Shown piece by piece: positions 11,712 through 22,045 of a stretch of DNA of 64,000 nt. The position numbers and the translations under genes are program-made. Origin of the DNA: Affinundibacterium amnicola. Lineage in GTDB: Bacteria > Pseudomonadota > Gammaproteobacteria > Burkholderiales > Burkholderiaceae_D. The stretch covers positions 62,001-126,000 of the forward strand of contig NZ_JACOFU010000004.1 in NCBI RefSeq assembly GCF_014284275.1, written 5' to 3'. Position 1 is the stretch's first letter, and every line of letters begins with the position of its first letter. The notes under the pieces are model-generated. The model was given only the letters and a program-made list of their open reading frames with translations, did not search any database and was not told the DNA's origin.

Positions 11712-12649
11712 TGTGGATTTCCTCCGCCCATAATTTGTAGGAACACATCTTCCAAATCGGCTTGTTGCAAATGCAGATCTTCAATCACGCAACCCGCTTG
11801 ACGTAAATTAGCCAGTATTGGCTCAACTTCAGCATAATTCGTAATCCGCAATGCAAAGCTATTCGCTTCAGCTTGGGTATCTGCGGGAATAATCAGATTA
11901 TGCAATGAAGATGGTAAGGGGGCTGACAATGAGCTTTGCGCCAGTTGCACTTTCATTTGCGAGCCTGAGATACGCTTAATCAAAGCAGACATGGTATCGA
12001 GCGCCACCACTTTACCGGCTTTTAACATCGCAACCCGATTACACAAGGCCTGTGCTTCTTCCAGATAATGCGTGGTTAAAACGATGGTATGGCCTTCACG
12101 ATTTAAGCGCGCAATAAACTTCCATAAAGTCTGACGTAACTCAACATCAACACCCGCCGTCGGCTCATCCAAAATGATGACTGGCGGTTTATGAACCAAG
12201 GCCTGTGCAACTAAAACCCGGCGTTTCATACCGCCCGACAAAGCCCGCATATTCGCGTCAGCTTTATTGCTCAGATCGAGGTTTTCCATAATCTCGTCGA
12301 TCCAGGCGTCATTATTCTTGATGCCAAAATAACCGGATTGCAGACGTAAAGTTTCGCGCACCGTAAAAAAGGGATCAAACACTAATTCTTGTGGCACCAC
12401 GCCGAGCTTGCTACGCGCCGCACGATAATCGCGCACTACGTCATGACCTTGCACTAAAACTTGTCCAGAGTCGGCACGATTTAAACCCGCAATAATTGAG
12501 ATAAGCGTGGTCTTACCAGCACCGTTCGGTCCAAGTAAGCCAAAAAATTCACCCTCTTCAATCGAAAGTGAAACACCACCTAAGGCCTGTAGCGGTTTGC
12601 CAGCAGACTGATAGGATTTTTGTACATTGCTAATTTGTATGGCGGCCAT
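11708..12649 (-). CDS. ABC exporter ATP-binding protein (YadG-like)
   Basis: 313 residues from the ATG at 12649. The open frame runs to 12721, but the first 24 codons precede the normal ABC start M-A-A-I-Q-I-S-N-V. Walker A is G-P-N-G-A-G-K-T-T, the signature L-S-G-G-M-K-R-R, and Walker B V-I-I-L-D-E-P-T-A-G-V-D. A C-terminal extension of about 90 residues (F-A-L-R-I-T-N-Y-A-E-V) follows the ABC core. It is coupled to the permease by overlap. A gap of about 230 bases before mlaB holds no gene. Confidence 0.93.
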   Translation of the reverse strand: MAAIQISNVQKSYQSAGKPLQALGGVSLSIEEGEFFGLLGPNGAGKTTLISIIAGLNRADSGQVLVQGHDVVRDYRAARSKLGVVPQELVFDPFFTVRETLRLQSGYFGIKNNDAWIDEIMENLDLSNKADANMRALSGGMKRRVLVAQALVHKPPVIILDEPTAGVDVELRQTLWKFIARLNREGHTIVLTTHYLEEAQALCNRVAMLKAGKVVALDTMSALIKRISGSQMKVQLAQSSLSAPLPSSLHNLIIPADTQAEANSFALRITNYAEVEPILANLRQAGCVIEDLHLQQADLEDVFLQIMGGGNPQ

Positions 12650-12882
12650 GTGGCATTCGCGCTTATGCGTATTGATTGTGAACTGAGTGCTAGTAAAAAT
12701 AATCTGTAGTTGGCATATCATTTCTTAGTGAGCACTTAGCTCGACCGCTTCGAAATAAGAATACCAAAACAAGATCACGACAATTGCCGTGAAAACCTTC
12801 GATTATAGGGGATTTTGTCTGATTACGGGTTGCGCTTTATTGAACCGCTTGTATAGACAAATTGATATAGATGGGTTGAGGA

Positions 12883-13182
12883 TCAATGTCGCTCAGGTGT
12901 GGCGGCTTCGACGAGTTTAAAGAAATCAGTCAATCCATAGAGCGAAATTAGGCTTATCAAGCTCGCTGGGACGCCGATAAATTGCAGACTGCGGTTAAGG
13001 GATTGTGCCTGACGTTGCCAAGCCAACATGACCGCCACCGCAGCAGAATCAACGATCTGCAATGGTGTCATATCTATTTGTTCAGAGCCAGCATGAATAG
13101 CCTGCAAGCCCGCTTCTGAAACGGACACTGCGTTACGCAAACTTAATTCTTGATCTTGCAAGACCATGCTGAGCTCCGACAT
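12883..13182 (-). CDS. mlaB: MlaB, STAS-domain protein of the lipid transporter
   Basis: 99 residues forming a STAS domain. The phosphorylatable-type loop V-D-S-A-A-V-A-V-M-L is present, as in MlaB and anti-sigma antagonists. MlaB binds the ATPase MlaF and stabilises the MlaFEDB complex at the inner membrane. The low sequence similarity among MlaB proteins makes the name depend partly on its place directly after mlaC (11 bases). Confidence 0.85.
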   Translation of the reverse strand: MSELSMVLQDQELSLRNAVSVSEAGLQAIHAGSEQIDMTPLQIVDSAAVAVMLAWQRQAQSLNRSLQFIGVPASLISLISLYGLTDFFKLVEAATPERH

Positions 13183-13193
13183 TCTATAAATAA

Positions 13194-13823
13194 TTAATTC
13201 TTCGCAGAAGCTGATGCCAGCTTCTTATTTTTTTCAGTCAAAGTTTTGATCAAACCATCAACGCCATTTTTACTAACTTCAGCTGAAAAACTACCTTTGT
13301 AAGTTTCTACTAACCAAGCACCGAGAACATTAATATCAAAAATCTTCCAACCCGATGCTGTTTTCTCTAAGCGATAACTCAATTGCAGAGGTTCACCACG
13401 AGTTTGAATGACCAAACTTTTTACTTCGACTTCAGTATCATCTGGCGCGCTGCGAAATGGTTTAAATTCAACGCGCTGATCACGAATTTGGGTAATCGCA
13501 CCTGAGTAGGTATGAATCAGCAAAGTGCGGAATTCTGTCACCAATTGCTTTTGCTGCTCTGGTGTAGCTGTACGCCAGCTTTTACTCACAGCTAATGAAG
13601 TCATACGTTCAAAATTAATATGTGGCAGAACCTTCACTTCAACCAAATCATTAATCCGCTGGCGATTACCAGATTGAATACTCTTATCTGTTTTCGCAGC
13701 ATCGATGATTTCTGTGCTCAGACGCTTAATCAAGGCGTCTGGGGCTTCTTGCGCGTGCACCGAAGCAATCAAACCAACACTTAAACATAAACTTACTAAG
13801 AACTGACTAATTTTTTTCATCAT
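13194..13823 (-). CDS. mlaC: MlaC, periplasmic phospholipid carrier
   Basis: 209 residues from the ATG at 13823, chosen because AGGAAAAT precedes it directly; an adjacent ATG at 13820 is equivalent. A signal peptide ends around V-H-A-Q. The mature part is a Tol_Tol_Ttg2 (MlaC) domain, with N-F-E-R-M-T-S-L-A-V and W-R-T-A-T-P-E-Q-Q-K-Q-L typical. MlaC shuttles phospholipids between outer-membrane MlaA and the inner-membrane MlaFEDB complex. Confidence 0.94.
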   Translation of the reverse strand: MMKKISQFLVSLCLSVGLIASVHAQEAPDALIKRLSTEIIDAAKTDKSIQSGNRQRINDLVEVKVLPHINFERMTSLAVSKSWRTATPEQQKQLVTEFRTLLIHTYSGAITQIRDQRVEFKPFRSAPDDTEVEVKSLVIQTRGEPLQLSYRLEKTASGWKIFDINVLGAWLVETYKGSFSAEVSKNGVDGLIKTLTEKNKKLASASAKN

Positions 13824-13956
13824 ATTTTCCTGACTTATGGGATTCATTCTTTAAACTGCACTGATGCGTTAACCGTACTCGATGGCATTTGGTTGACGCA
13901 AACTATCTCCCTCGCACCTGCCCGTCATGTTGAATGGACAAAGTACACTTTTCGAA

Positions 13957-14745
13957 CTATTCCTGTTCTTCTTTTTTACCAGCACTAATTTGGCTTTCTC
14001 TTCTTTGTAAATATGCACCGCGAATGAACACATATTTATCTAAAGCAGCTTCCTCAATCAAACTAACAGCATCTAAAGCTGAGGCACGCTTATCAATCAC
14101 TTTCAATACCGACGTAGAATTTTTCACCGCTGTTGAAGTCTGTGAATACAAAATATCCCCTTTGAAATCTATCGGTGTCGCAATCGTGTCACGCAAAGTA
14201 GACGCCCCCAAAATCGGCAGCATCACAAAGGGCCCGGCAGGCACACCCCATACGCCTAGTGTTTGTCCAAAGTCTGCGCGGTGCTTGGGCATGCCAGCAG
14301 CGCTCGCAATGTCGATCAGCCCCGCTAAACCGATAGTTGTATTCACACCGAAACGCAAAATGTCATTGACACCATCACCGATATTTCCTTGCAAAACATT
14401 ATTCACCGCGGTCCAGACATCGCCAATATTGCTAAAGAAATTACCTATCCCTGTTTGCACAAAATCTGGTGTCATCGATTGATACGCTTGCGCCGTTGGT
14501 TTTAGCACAGAGGCGTCAAGACTCTCGTTGAAATTGAACATGGAACGATTAAAGCCTTCCAAAGGATCATCGGGATTATTGCCGATACCAGTGGTTTCAC
14601 TGACTTTCTCTAGGGTGACCAATGCCTTCGACTTCACTTTCGTCACCGTGGAACAAGCGGTCATTGTCATACCAAATATGCACAACACCAACAAGCGGAC
14701 ACCCACAGTACGCAAAGTCATTAAATTTAAAAAGCGAAAACTCAT
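13957..14745 (-). CDS. mlaA: MlaA, outer-membrane lipid-asymmetry lipoprotein
   Basis: 262 residues. The lipobox M-T-A-C lies near residue 31 after a hydrophobic signal. Family landmarks D-P-L-E-G-F-N-R-S-M-F-N-F-N, G-N-F-F-S-N-I and A-D-F-G-Q-T-L-G-V-W-G are present. MlaA extracts misplaced phospholipids from the outer leaflet and passes them to MlaC. Its start overlaps the mlaD stop by four bases. Presence of mlaA in the same operon as mlaFEDCB is usual in betaproteobacteria but not in E. coli. Confidence 0.96.
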   Translation of the reverse strand: MSFRFLNLMTLRTVGVRLLVLCIFGMTMTACSTVTKVKSKALVTLEKVSETTGIGNNPDDPLEGFNRSMFNFNESLDASVLKPTAQAYQSMTPDFVQTGIGNFFSNIGDVWTAVNNVLQGNIGDGVNDILRFGVNTTIGLAGLIDIASAAGMPKHRADFGQTLGVWGVPAGPFVMLPILGASTLRDTIATPIDFKGDILYSQTSTAVKNSTSVLKVIDKRASALDAVSLIEEAALDKYVFIRGAYLQRRESQISAGKKEEQE

Positions 14746-15218
14746 TTTTGTTCTTCCTTACCTTCCGCCGCTTTACTGAACAAGAATTGACTGATCAAAT
14801 TTTCCAGAACAACAGCTGATTGCGTCATGGTGATTTTGTCACCCGCCGCTAAATTTTTCACATCACCGCCAGCCTCTAAACCGATGTATTGTTCACCGAG
14901 CAAACCTGCAGTCAAAATCTTCGCCGAAGAGTCTTTAGGAAAACTATAGCGTTTTTCCATCTTCAAAGTGACTGTCGCCTGAAAACTCTTGTCATCGAAA
15001 TTAATTGAACTAACACGACCAACCACCACACCCGCACTCTTGACTGCTGCGTTTGGCTTGAGACCACCAATATTGTCAAACTTTGTGGTGACATCGTAGG
15101 TCTGCTCAAATGACAGGCTACTCATATTGCCTGCCTTTAGCGCCAAAAACAAAAGCGACGCAGCACCTAGTAAAACAAACACACCCACCCACAAGTCTAT
15201 CGATTTCTTTTCCATCAT
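14742..15218 (-). CDS. mlaD: MlaD, MCE-domain substrate-binding subunit
   Basis: 158 residues. One N-terminal membrane anchor (I-D-L-W-V-G-V-F-V-L-L-G-A) is followed by a single MCE domain including F-D-N-I-G-G-L-K-P-N-A-A-V and G-L-L-G-E-Q-Y-I-G-L. The C-terminal hydrophobic helix (Q-F-L-F-S-K) helps form the hexameric lipid channel. It is coupled to mlaA. A double Met at the start leaves a one-codon ambiguity. Confidence 0.96.
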   Translation of the reverse strand: MMEKKSIDLWVGVFVLLGAASLLFLALKAGNMSSLSFEQTYDVTTKFDNIGGLKPNAAVKSAGVVVGRVSSINFDDKSFQATVTLKMEKRYSFPKDSSAKILTAGLLGEQYIGLEAGGDVKNLAAGDKITMTQSAVVLENLISQFLFSKAAEGKEEQK

Positions 15219-15293
15219 TTACCTCTTACTAAAATCCATTTGTGCACAAGGACGACAAATGCGATTATAAAAATTCAAATTTCAAAAACAGTT

Positions 15294-16073
15294 TTATTGG
15301 AACATCCAGGCGGTCAACAAGAAATCCAACCACAATACCAGCAGCGATGAAATCACCACCGTGCGAGTCGTAGCACGTGCCACGCCTTCTGGAGTTGGGG
15401 TTGCTTCATAACCTTGATAGAGCGCCACAAAAGTCACCGCAAAACCGAACACAATACTCTTGATAATGCCATTCCCAAGATCGTTCCAAATATCCACACC
15501 CGCCTGCATTTGCGACCAAAACGAACCGCTATCCACACCGATTAAGGAAACACCAACCAGATAACCACCAATGATGCCCATGGCATTAAAGATCAACGTC
15601 AATATAGGCAATGCGATAACACCAGCAATAAAACGAGGGGCGACGACACGCTGCAAAGGATTAACCGCCATCATTTCCATGGCAGCCAACTGTTCCCCGG
15701 CTTTCATCAAACCGATCTCTGCTGTTAATGATGTGCCAGCGCGTCCGGCAAATAGCAATGCTGTCACCACAGGCCCTAGTTCTCGCACCAATGACAATGC
15801 CACTAATAAACCAAGTGCCTCTTCTGAACCGTAGCGATTCAGCGTGTAATAACCCTGATAGCCCAACACAAATCCAACGAACAATCCAGAGATTGCGATA
15901 ATCACCAAAGAGTAATTACCAATGAAATGGACTTGATCAGCGATCAACTGCGGTCGACGCCACAGGCTTGGTGCGTTAATCACAATACTGACGAAACTAC
16001 GACTGGCGTGCCCGAGATTTTCTATAATTTCGCGCGTAGAACGACCAAGACGACTGACTAAATTCACGATCAT
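15294..16073 (-). CDS. mlaE: MlaE, lipid ABC transporter permease
   Basis: 259 residues with about five membrane segments, MlaE/YrbE permease family. Conserved segments are R-E-L-G-P-V-V-T-A-L-L-F-A-G-R-A-G, the coupling region M-K-A-G-E-Q-L-A-A-M and V-A-P-R-F-I-A-G-V. It overlaps mlaF by four bases. It forms the membrane core of the phospholipid transporter with MlaF, MlaD and MlaB. Confidence 0.97.
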   Translation of the reverse strand: MIVNLVSRLGRSTREIIENLGHASRSFVSIVINAPSLWRRPQLIADQVHFIGNYSLVIIAISGLFVGFVLGYQGYYTLNRYGSEEALGLLVALSLVRELGPVVTALLFAGRAGTSLTAEIGLMKAGEQLAAMEMMAVNPLQRVVAPRFIAGVIALPILTLIFNAMGIIGGYLVGVSLIGVDSGSFWSQMQAGVDIWNDLGNGIIKSIVFGFAVTFVALYQGYEATPTPEGVARATTRTVVISSLLVLWLDFLLTAWMFQ

Positions 16074-16885
16074 GTCTGGTCTCCAGAATTTGACTTCAAA
16101 CCAATTTCTTGCGCCATTGATTTACCTGGATAGTGGAATGGTACAGGCCCATCACTTTCTGCATGCACAAATTGTTTCACATAAGGATCGGTTGATTCCA
16201 ACATCTCTCTCGGTGTGCCTTGCGCCACAATTTTTCCTTGCGACAGGAAGTAAACGTAATCAGCGATAAGGAAAGTCTCATGCACGTCATGTGATACCAA
16301 AATACTGGTAGAACCAAGTGCGTTATTTAGATTACGAATCAAAGTTGCCGTCACCCCCATCGAGATAGGATCAAGTCCAGCAAATGGCTCGTCATACATA
16401 ATCAACTGTGGATCAAGTGCAACCGCGCGAGCCAAAGCAACGCGACGCGCCATACCACCGGAAATTTCAGATGGTTTTAACTTTGCTGCATTACGCAAAC
16501 CAACTGCGTTTAACTTCATCATCACCAAATCTTGAATCATGCTGTCTGGTAACTTGGCATGCTCACGTAATGGAAATGCAACGTTATCGAAAACGCTTAA
16601 GTCAGTAAACAAAGCGCCGTGCTGAAACAGCATGCCCATCTTGCGACGTAAAGCATATAAACCGGATGTATTTAATTGATGAACAATTTCACCATTGACA
16701 GCAACATGACCACGCTGCGGTGTAATTTGGCCACCGATCAGACGCAAAATGGTAGTTTTACCAGAACCAGATCCACCCATCACGGCGATCACTTTGCCAC
16801 GCGGAAAATCCATGTTCAAACCGGACAAAATATGCCGATTACCATAGCCAAACTGCAAATCACGAATTTCAACTAGATTGGGCAC
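16070..16885 (-). CDS. mlaF: MlaF, lipid ABC transporter ATPase
   Basis: 271 residues, starting with GTG at 16885 and without a strong ribosome site. Walker A is G-G-S-G-S-G-K-T-T, the signature I-S-G-G-M-A-R-R-V-A-L, and Walker B I-M-Y-D-E-P-F-A-G-L-D-P, the form typical of MlaF. It is the first gene of the long leftward block, so the promoter of the block should lie in the AT-rich region upstream (16886-17310). Confidence 0.96.
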   Translation of the reverse strand: MPNLVEIRDLQFGYGNRHILSGLNMDFPRGKVIAVMGGSGSGKTTILRLIGGQITPQRGHVAVNGEIVHQLNTSGLYALRRKMGMLFQHGALFTDLSVFDNVAFPLREHAKLPDSMIQDLVMMKLNAVGLRNAAKLKPSEISGGMARRVALARAVALDPQLIMYDEPFAGLDPISMGVTATLIRNLNNALGSTSILVSHDVHETFLIADYVYFLSQGKIVAQGTPREMLESTDPYVKQFVHAESDGPVPFHYPGKSMAQEIGLKSNSGDQT

Positions 16886-17310
16886 GACGATTGATTTCTG
16901 AAATAAAAACGAGATTGTAAACTAGAACGGGAAATTGAGTTGCCTTCCCATGCTATGAAAAATGTAACGAAATAATTAAATTCAATGAAAATCAATAATT
17001 TTTAAATTAAATTTAAACGAATGCAAATTCGCCAAATTAAATTCCACAACCTCACTGAAATTTAGTAAAAATAAATGAACCTAAAGTCAGCAATTTTAAT
17101 TATTTCGTCTATTTATGGTGTTTTATACATCGAAAAACCACTTAAAACACGCTGCTAAGACATCAAAGTCTGGGTGAAGTTTGATGCGAAACCAAATTTA
17201 TTTAGATCGGCTTACATCGCAAGCCCAAAGGTATCGTCAAACAACACTAAAGCACAGCCACATTTGAAGATATGGTGCGATAGATGGTGCGATGTTTGAG
17301 AGATGAATAC
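16886..17310. other. AT-rich gap upstream of mlaF
   Basis: No gene is seen. The stretch is rich in A and T (runs such as TTTAAATTAAATTTAAA near 16999) and lies upstream of mlaF on the minus strand, so it should hold the promoter of the mla block. No clear -35/-10 pair could be fixed by eye. It ends at the left tip of a MITE-like element. Confidence 0.5.
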
Positions 17311-17670
17311 TAGGGCGTGTTGAAATAATATTTTGGCATACGAATGAGTCGAAATGGACACAGGGCTAGGCTATCGCTGAAGGAAAGCATCTTTACAAAG
17401 ATGCTTTGTTGCGCCAGCAAGCAGCATGCTGCTCGAAACCCTGACTTCACCGTCAAGGCGCGCCGCAGCGAATTTTAACTGTGGCACTGTAAGCGACTTG
17501 CAACAACGCCATGTGTCCATTTCGGCCATTCCCGAAGGGTTCTTAGCAAAACGCACGATGGACAGCGTTGCATCTCTTGCTGGGGCGGCCAGCCGCAGCG
17601 GCGAGATGCGCCTTGCCATCCTGCGTTTTGCTAAGAACGCATTGCCCAAATATTATGTCAACACGCCCTA
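17311..17670. mobile_element. MITE-like non-coding element with terminal inverted repeats
   Basis: The 360-bp unit begins TAGGGCGTGTTGA and ends TCAACACGCCCTA. The outer arms continue as imperfect complements (ATAATATTTTGGCA against TGCCCAAATATTAT). Two nested inner pairs are visible: CGAATGAGTCGAAATGGACAC (17341) with GTGTCCATTTCGGCCATTC (17513), and GTTCTTAGCAAAACGCA (17539) with TGCGTTTTGCTAAGAAC (17622). A hairpin AAAGCATCTTTACAAAGATGCTTT lies at 17384-17407. TA at both tips fits a TA target duplication, as for IS630/mariner-type elements. No transposase is encoded; short open frames across it follow from the palindromes. Confidence 0.8.
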
Positions 17671-17970
17671 GCTAGTTTGCCCGCTACAAATCAGCATCTG
17701 CTTGCGTTCTTCGGTGAACTTCCACCACGCCTGCGCTGGTTCACCTGCCATAAAACGCGTAATGGATATAAACACGTCTATCATGCAAGGATCGTGTCTT
17801 TGCTGCGTCAGTACACACAATTCCTGATACATCTGGAGAGGATCACGCCCAATTAATTGCTCAGGATAAGTAATACCCAACACAATCAAATCTGCAGCAC
17901 ATGCCTTACCAATGTTCGGCAAATCAGTCAGGTCTCGCAGGTGTTCACGACAAACTTTATCAGGATGCAT
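17668..17970 (-). CDS. Cdd1-type helix-hairpin-helix protein
   Basis: 100 residues. It resembles the Cdd1 (pathogenicity locus) family: D-L-P-N-I-G-K-A-C-A-A-D-L is a helix-hairpin-helix segment, and the later block R-H-D-P-C-M-I-D-V-F-I, F-M-A-G-E-P-A-Q-A-W-W-K-F-T is characteristic. The function of the family is not established; the fold suggests DNA contact. The stop TAG is formed by the terminal bases of the MITE-like element, so insertion may have cut or replaced the natural 3' end. The encoded length is close to the family norm, so little was lost. Confidence 0.8.
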   Translation of the reverse strand: MHPDKVCREHLRDLTDLPNIGKACAADLIVLGITYPEQLIGRDPLQMYQELCVLTQQRHDPCMIDVFISITRFMAGEPAQAWWKFTEERKQMLICSGQTS

Positions 17971-18004
17971 AAGTAGAAGTTTCGCTGGTAACTCAGTTGG
18001 TAAA

Positions 18005-18643
18005 TCAATCGGCTAAGGGCTGTTCTTCAAACATCTTAGTTTGTTCATTCCACAAATATTCCACTTCATGTGTAAAGGGAAGGTCAATCAGTGACCGAAA
18101 TTTATCATCGATATTTAGAACTGCACCTAAGGAAACAAAGTGCCAGTTTTTGGCGTCATCGCAATATTCATCAGTTTCATCGCCTGCCGCCAAAGTCCAG
18201 CCACTAAATCGACGCTCAATATCTTCAGCCTCAAGCGCTTCGCGATAAAGCATATTCACCGGACGCCGATCTTGCAACACTGCACTAGTGACAAAGCATC
18301 GCTCGTTATATTTATCTGCCAAGCTGGGAATTGGATCATCTTTTTGGGATTGAATAATATGACAAGAAGAAAAAGCGATCTCATCATGTAAATGCAAGTC
18401 AGGAATAAAACGCGGCGTATTGTCTAATCTACCTAGAAATTGATCTCCGTCACGAGAGATAATTTCAACCCACATGCGCTCGGCAGTACACCCCTGATCA
18501 TTTTCAGTTTCGCATTCAAAAATCAGCTTAATCAGATCACCCGCTTGCAGTTGCGCGATTAGCTCCGCTGAAGGCAGATAAAAAGTGTAAGGTGCTTCAA
18601 TCGCACGACCTGATACATCTTCGAGTTTGCAAGTTTTGGACAT
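18005..18643 (-). CDS. DUF2314-like plus DUF2185 protein
   Basis: 212 residues, no signal peptide, acidic. The N-terminal half has R-M-W-V-E-I-I-S-R-D-G-D-Q-F-L-G and H-D-E-I-A-F, resembling DUF2314. The C-terminal half (C-F-V-T-S-A-V, then S-G-W-T-L-A-A-G-D-E-T-D-E-Y, N-W-H-F-V-S-L) resembles DUF2185, a group that includes Imm33-type immunity proteins. No toxin gene is recognisable beside it. The role is unknown. It lies 34 bases upstream of the Cdd1-type gene and could share its transcript. Confidence 0.65.
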   Translation of the reverse strand: MSKTCKLEDVSGRAIEAPYTFYLPSAELIAQLQAGDLIKLIFECETENDQGCTAERMWVEIISRDGDQFLGRLDNTPRFIPDLHLHDEIAFSSCHIIQSQKDDPIPSLADKYNERCFVTSAVLQDRRPVNMLYREALEAEDIERRFSGWTLAAGDETDEYCDDAKNWHFVSLGAVLNIDDKFRSLIDLPFTHEVEYLWNEQTKMFEEQPLAD

Positions 18644-18911
18644 GATGATTTGGTTTGATGTTTGAAGTTATTAGTCTACTCGAAAAAATCTCTGAGATTA
18701 AGCAGTGCCAATCTCGCATCTACACAAACAATAGGCATTATTCGACTGCTTTTTTTCAAAGTTATTGACCGATGACGCAATCAGCAGCAAGATCACAAAC
18801 GAACACTTACAAATAAATTTCAAGATTCGAAAAAATGAAGCATATGCTGTTCACATGCGAAGTTTCCAATGAAATCAAGCATTCCATATTGCGACAACAA
18901 CTAAAGAGAAC

Positions 18912-19358
18912 ATGCGAGCACACGAACTTAAAGATATTGCTGCGGGGATTTGCGGCTCTTTCATCAGTCGAAACAATGAAATAGAAGGATACTGGGCGCT
19001 GGGAAAGATCTATCTGTATGCAAAAGAATTGAAACTCAATAGCATAGAACTAGATTTACTGAAGAAGAATAGTCGCCCCAGTCCAACGATATATTCTGGC
19101 GTCCTAGAGTACTACGCATTGTGGCTAAGAAATCGACTACTGAAAAATCGGAATGGACATAATGTATGTAAGGCTACGGTCACACTTAACTTTCATATTT
19201 CAAGCGATACAGTACATTTACCCCGTCGCGAAACTTGGGGAGACTTATTCGAGGTTTCGGTCGTCATTTCAAACACAAAGGGGCGTGAAGCAAGGATAAA
19301 AAATTACGGCTATTGCGCACCACACGATCCTAATCGCGAATCAAGAAGTTGCCGCTAA
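18912..19358 (+). CDS. Hypothetical protein, unknown family
   Basis: 148 residues. The N-terminal 75 residues (R-A-H-E-L-K-D-I-A-A-G-I-C-G-S-F) look alpha-helical and the C-terminal half is beta-rich. There is no signal peptide, membrane segment or catalytic motif. The ATG at 18912 follows AAAGAGAAC with reasonable spacing. It stands alone between divergent neighbours and could not be assigned. Confidence 0.6.
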   Translation: MRAHELKDIAAGICGSFISRNNEIEGYWALGKIYLYAKELKLNSIELDLLKKNSRPSPTIYSGVLEYYALWLRNRLLKNRNGHNVCKATVTLNFHISSDTVHLPRRETWGDLFEVSVVISNTKGREARIKNYGYCAPHDPNRESRSCR

Positions 19359-21004
<1,646 letters not shown>

Positions 21005-21006
21005 AA

Positions 21007-22044
21007 ATGAGTAACGATGTAAAGGGAAAATCCACGCCCATGACCATGATTCAGGCGCTACGTTCAGCGATGGATGTGATGTTAGAGCGTGATAATGATG
21101 TGGTGGTGTTCGGCCAAGACGTTGGTTATTTCGGTGGTGTATTCCGTTGCACCGAAGGCCTGCAAAAAAAATACGGTAAGTCACGTGTCTTCGATGCGCC
21201 AATTTCTGAAAGCGGTATCGTGGGTGTGGCAGTCGGTATGGGCGCTTATGGTTTACGTCCCGTTATCGAAATTCAATTCGCTGATTATATTTATCCGGCT
21301 TACGATCAAATTGTTTCTGAAGCAGCGCGTTTGCGTTTTCGCTCTGCCGGTGATTTCACCGCACCATTAACGATACGTACGCCTTGTGGCGGTGGTATTT
21401 ATGGTGGACAAACGCACAGCCAAAGTCCGGAAGCGGTGTTCACCCATGTGTGTGGTTTACGCACGGTGATGCCATCCAATCCTTATGATGCGAAAGGTCT
21501 GTTGATCGCCTCGATAGAGAATAATGATCCGGTGATTTTCTTAGAACCTAAGCGCATTTATAACGGTCCGTTTAATGGTCATCATGATCAACCTGTTGTT
21601 CCTTGGTCTAAACATCCTATGGGCGATGTGCCTGAAGGTTATTACACGGTGCCATTGGAATCAGCATCGGTTTTCCGCGAGGGTAAAGATCTGACCGTGC
21701 TCACTTACGGCACGATGGTGTGGGTGTCTGAAGCGGCTGCGGCGGAAAGTGGTGTCGATGCCGAGATCATCGATTTGCGTAGCATCTGGCCTTTGGATTT
21801 GCCGACTATCTTAGCCTCGGTGAAAAAAACAGGTCGTTGCGTCGTTGTGCATGAAGCGACGCGTACCAGCGGCTTCGGTGCTGAACTGACGGCACTCGTA
21901 CAAGAGCATTGTTTCTACCATCTGGAAGCACCGATCGAACGCGTGACGGGTTGGGATACACCTTACCCGCATGCGCAAGAATGGGATTACTTCCCTGGTC
22001 CAGCCCGCGTTGCCGCGGCATTCAAACGTGCGATGGAGAAATAA
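21007..22044 (+). CDS. bkdA2: Branched-chain 2-oxoacid dehydrogenase E1 beta
   Basis: 345 residues. The transketolase pyrimidine-binding domain (F-G-Q-D-V-G-Y-F-G-G-V-F) comes first, and the C-terminal transketolase domain contains V-V-H-E-A-T-R-T-S-G-F-G. It pairs with E1 alpha in an alpha2-beta2 enzyme. The conserved P-C-G-G-G-I-Y-G-G-Q-T-H-S-Q-S-P-E segment is intact. It is one base from the E2 start, consistent with translational coupling. Confidence 0.96.
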   Translation: MSNDVKGKSTPMTMIQALRSAMDVMLERDNDVVVFGQDVGYFGGVFRCTEGLQKKYGKSRVFDAPISESGIVGVAVGMGAYGLRPVIEIQFADYIYPAYDQIVSEAARLRFRSAGDFTAPLTIRTPCGGGIYGGQTHSQSPEAVFTHVCGLRTVMPSNPYDAKGLLIASIENNDPVIFLEPKRIYNGPFNGHHDQPVVPWSKHPMGDVPEGYYTVPLESASVFREGKDLTVLTYGTMVWVSEAAAAESGVDAEIIDLRSIWPLDLPTILASVKKTGRCVVVHEATRTSGFGAELTALVQEHCFYHLEAPIERVTGWDTPYPHAQEWDYFPGPARVAAAFKRAMEK

Positions 22045-22045
22045 G

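Noticed and set aside
17371..17671. Open frames on both strands across the MITE-like element
   Set aside because: They mirror one another because the DNA is palindromic, have no ribosome site and match no family.
21971..22045. Upstream start for the E2 gene inside E1 beta
   Set aside because: The lipoyl domain begins at the ATG at 22046, and the added residues are translated from E1 beta in another frame.
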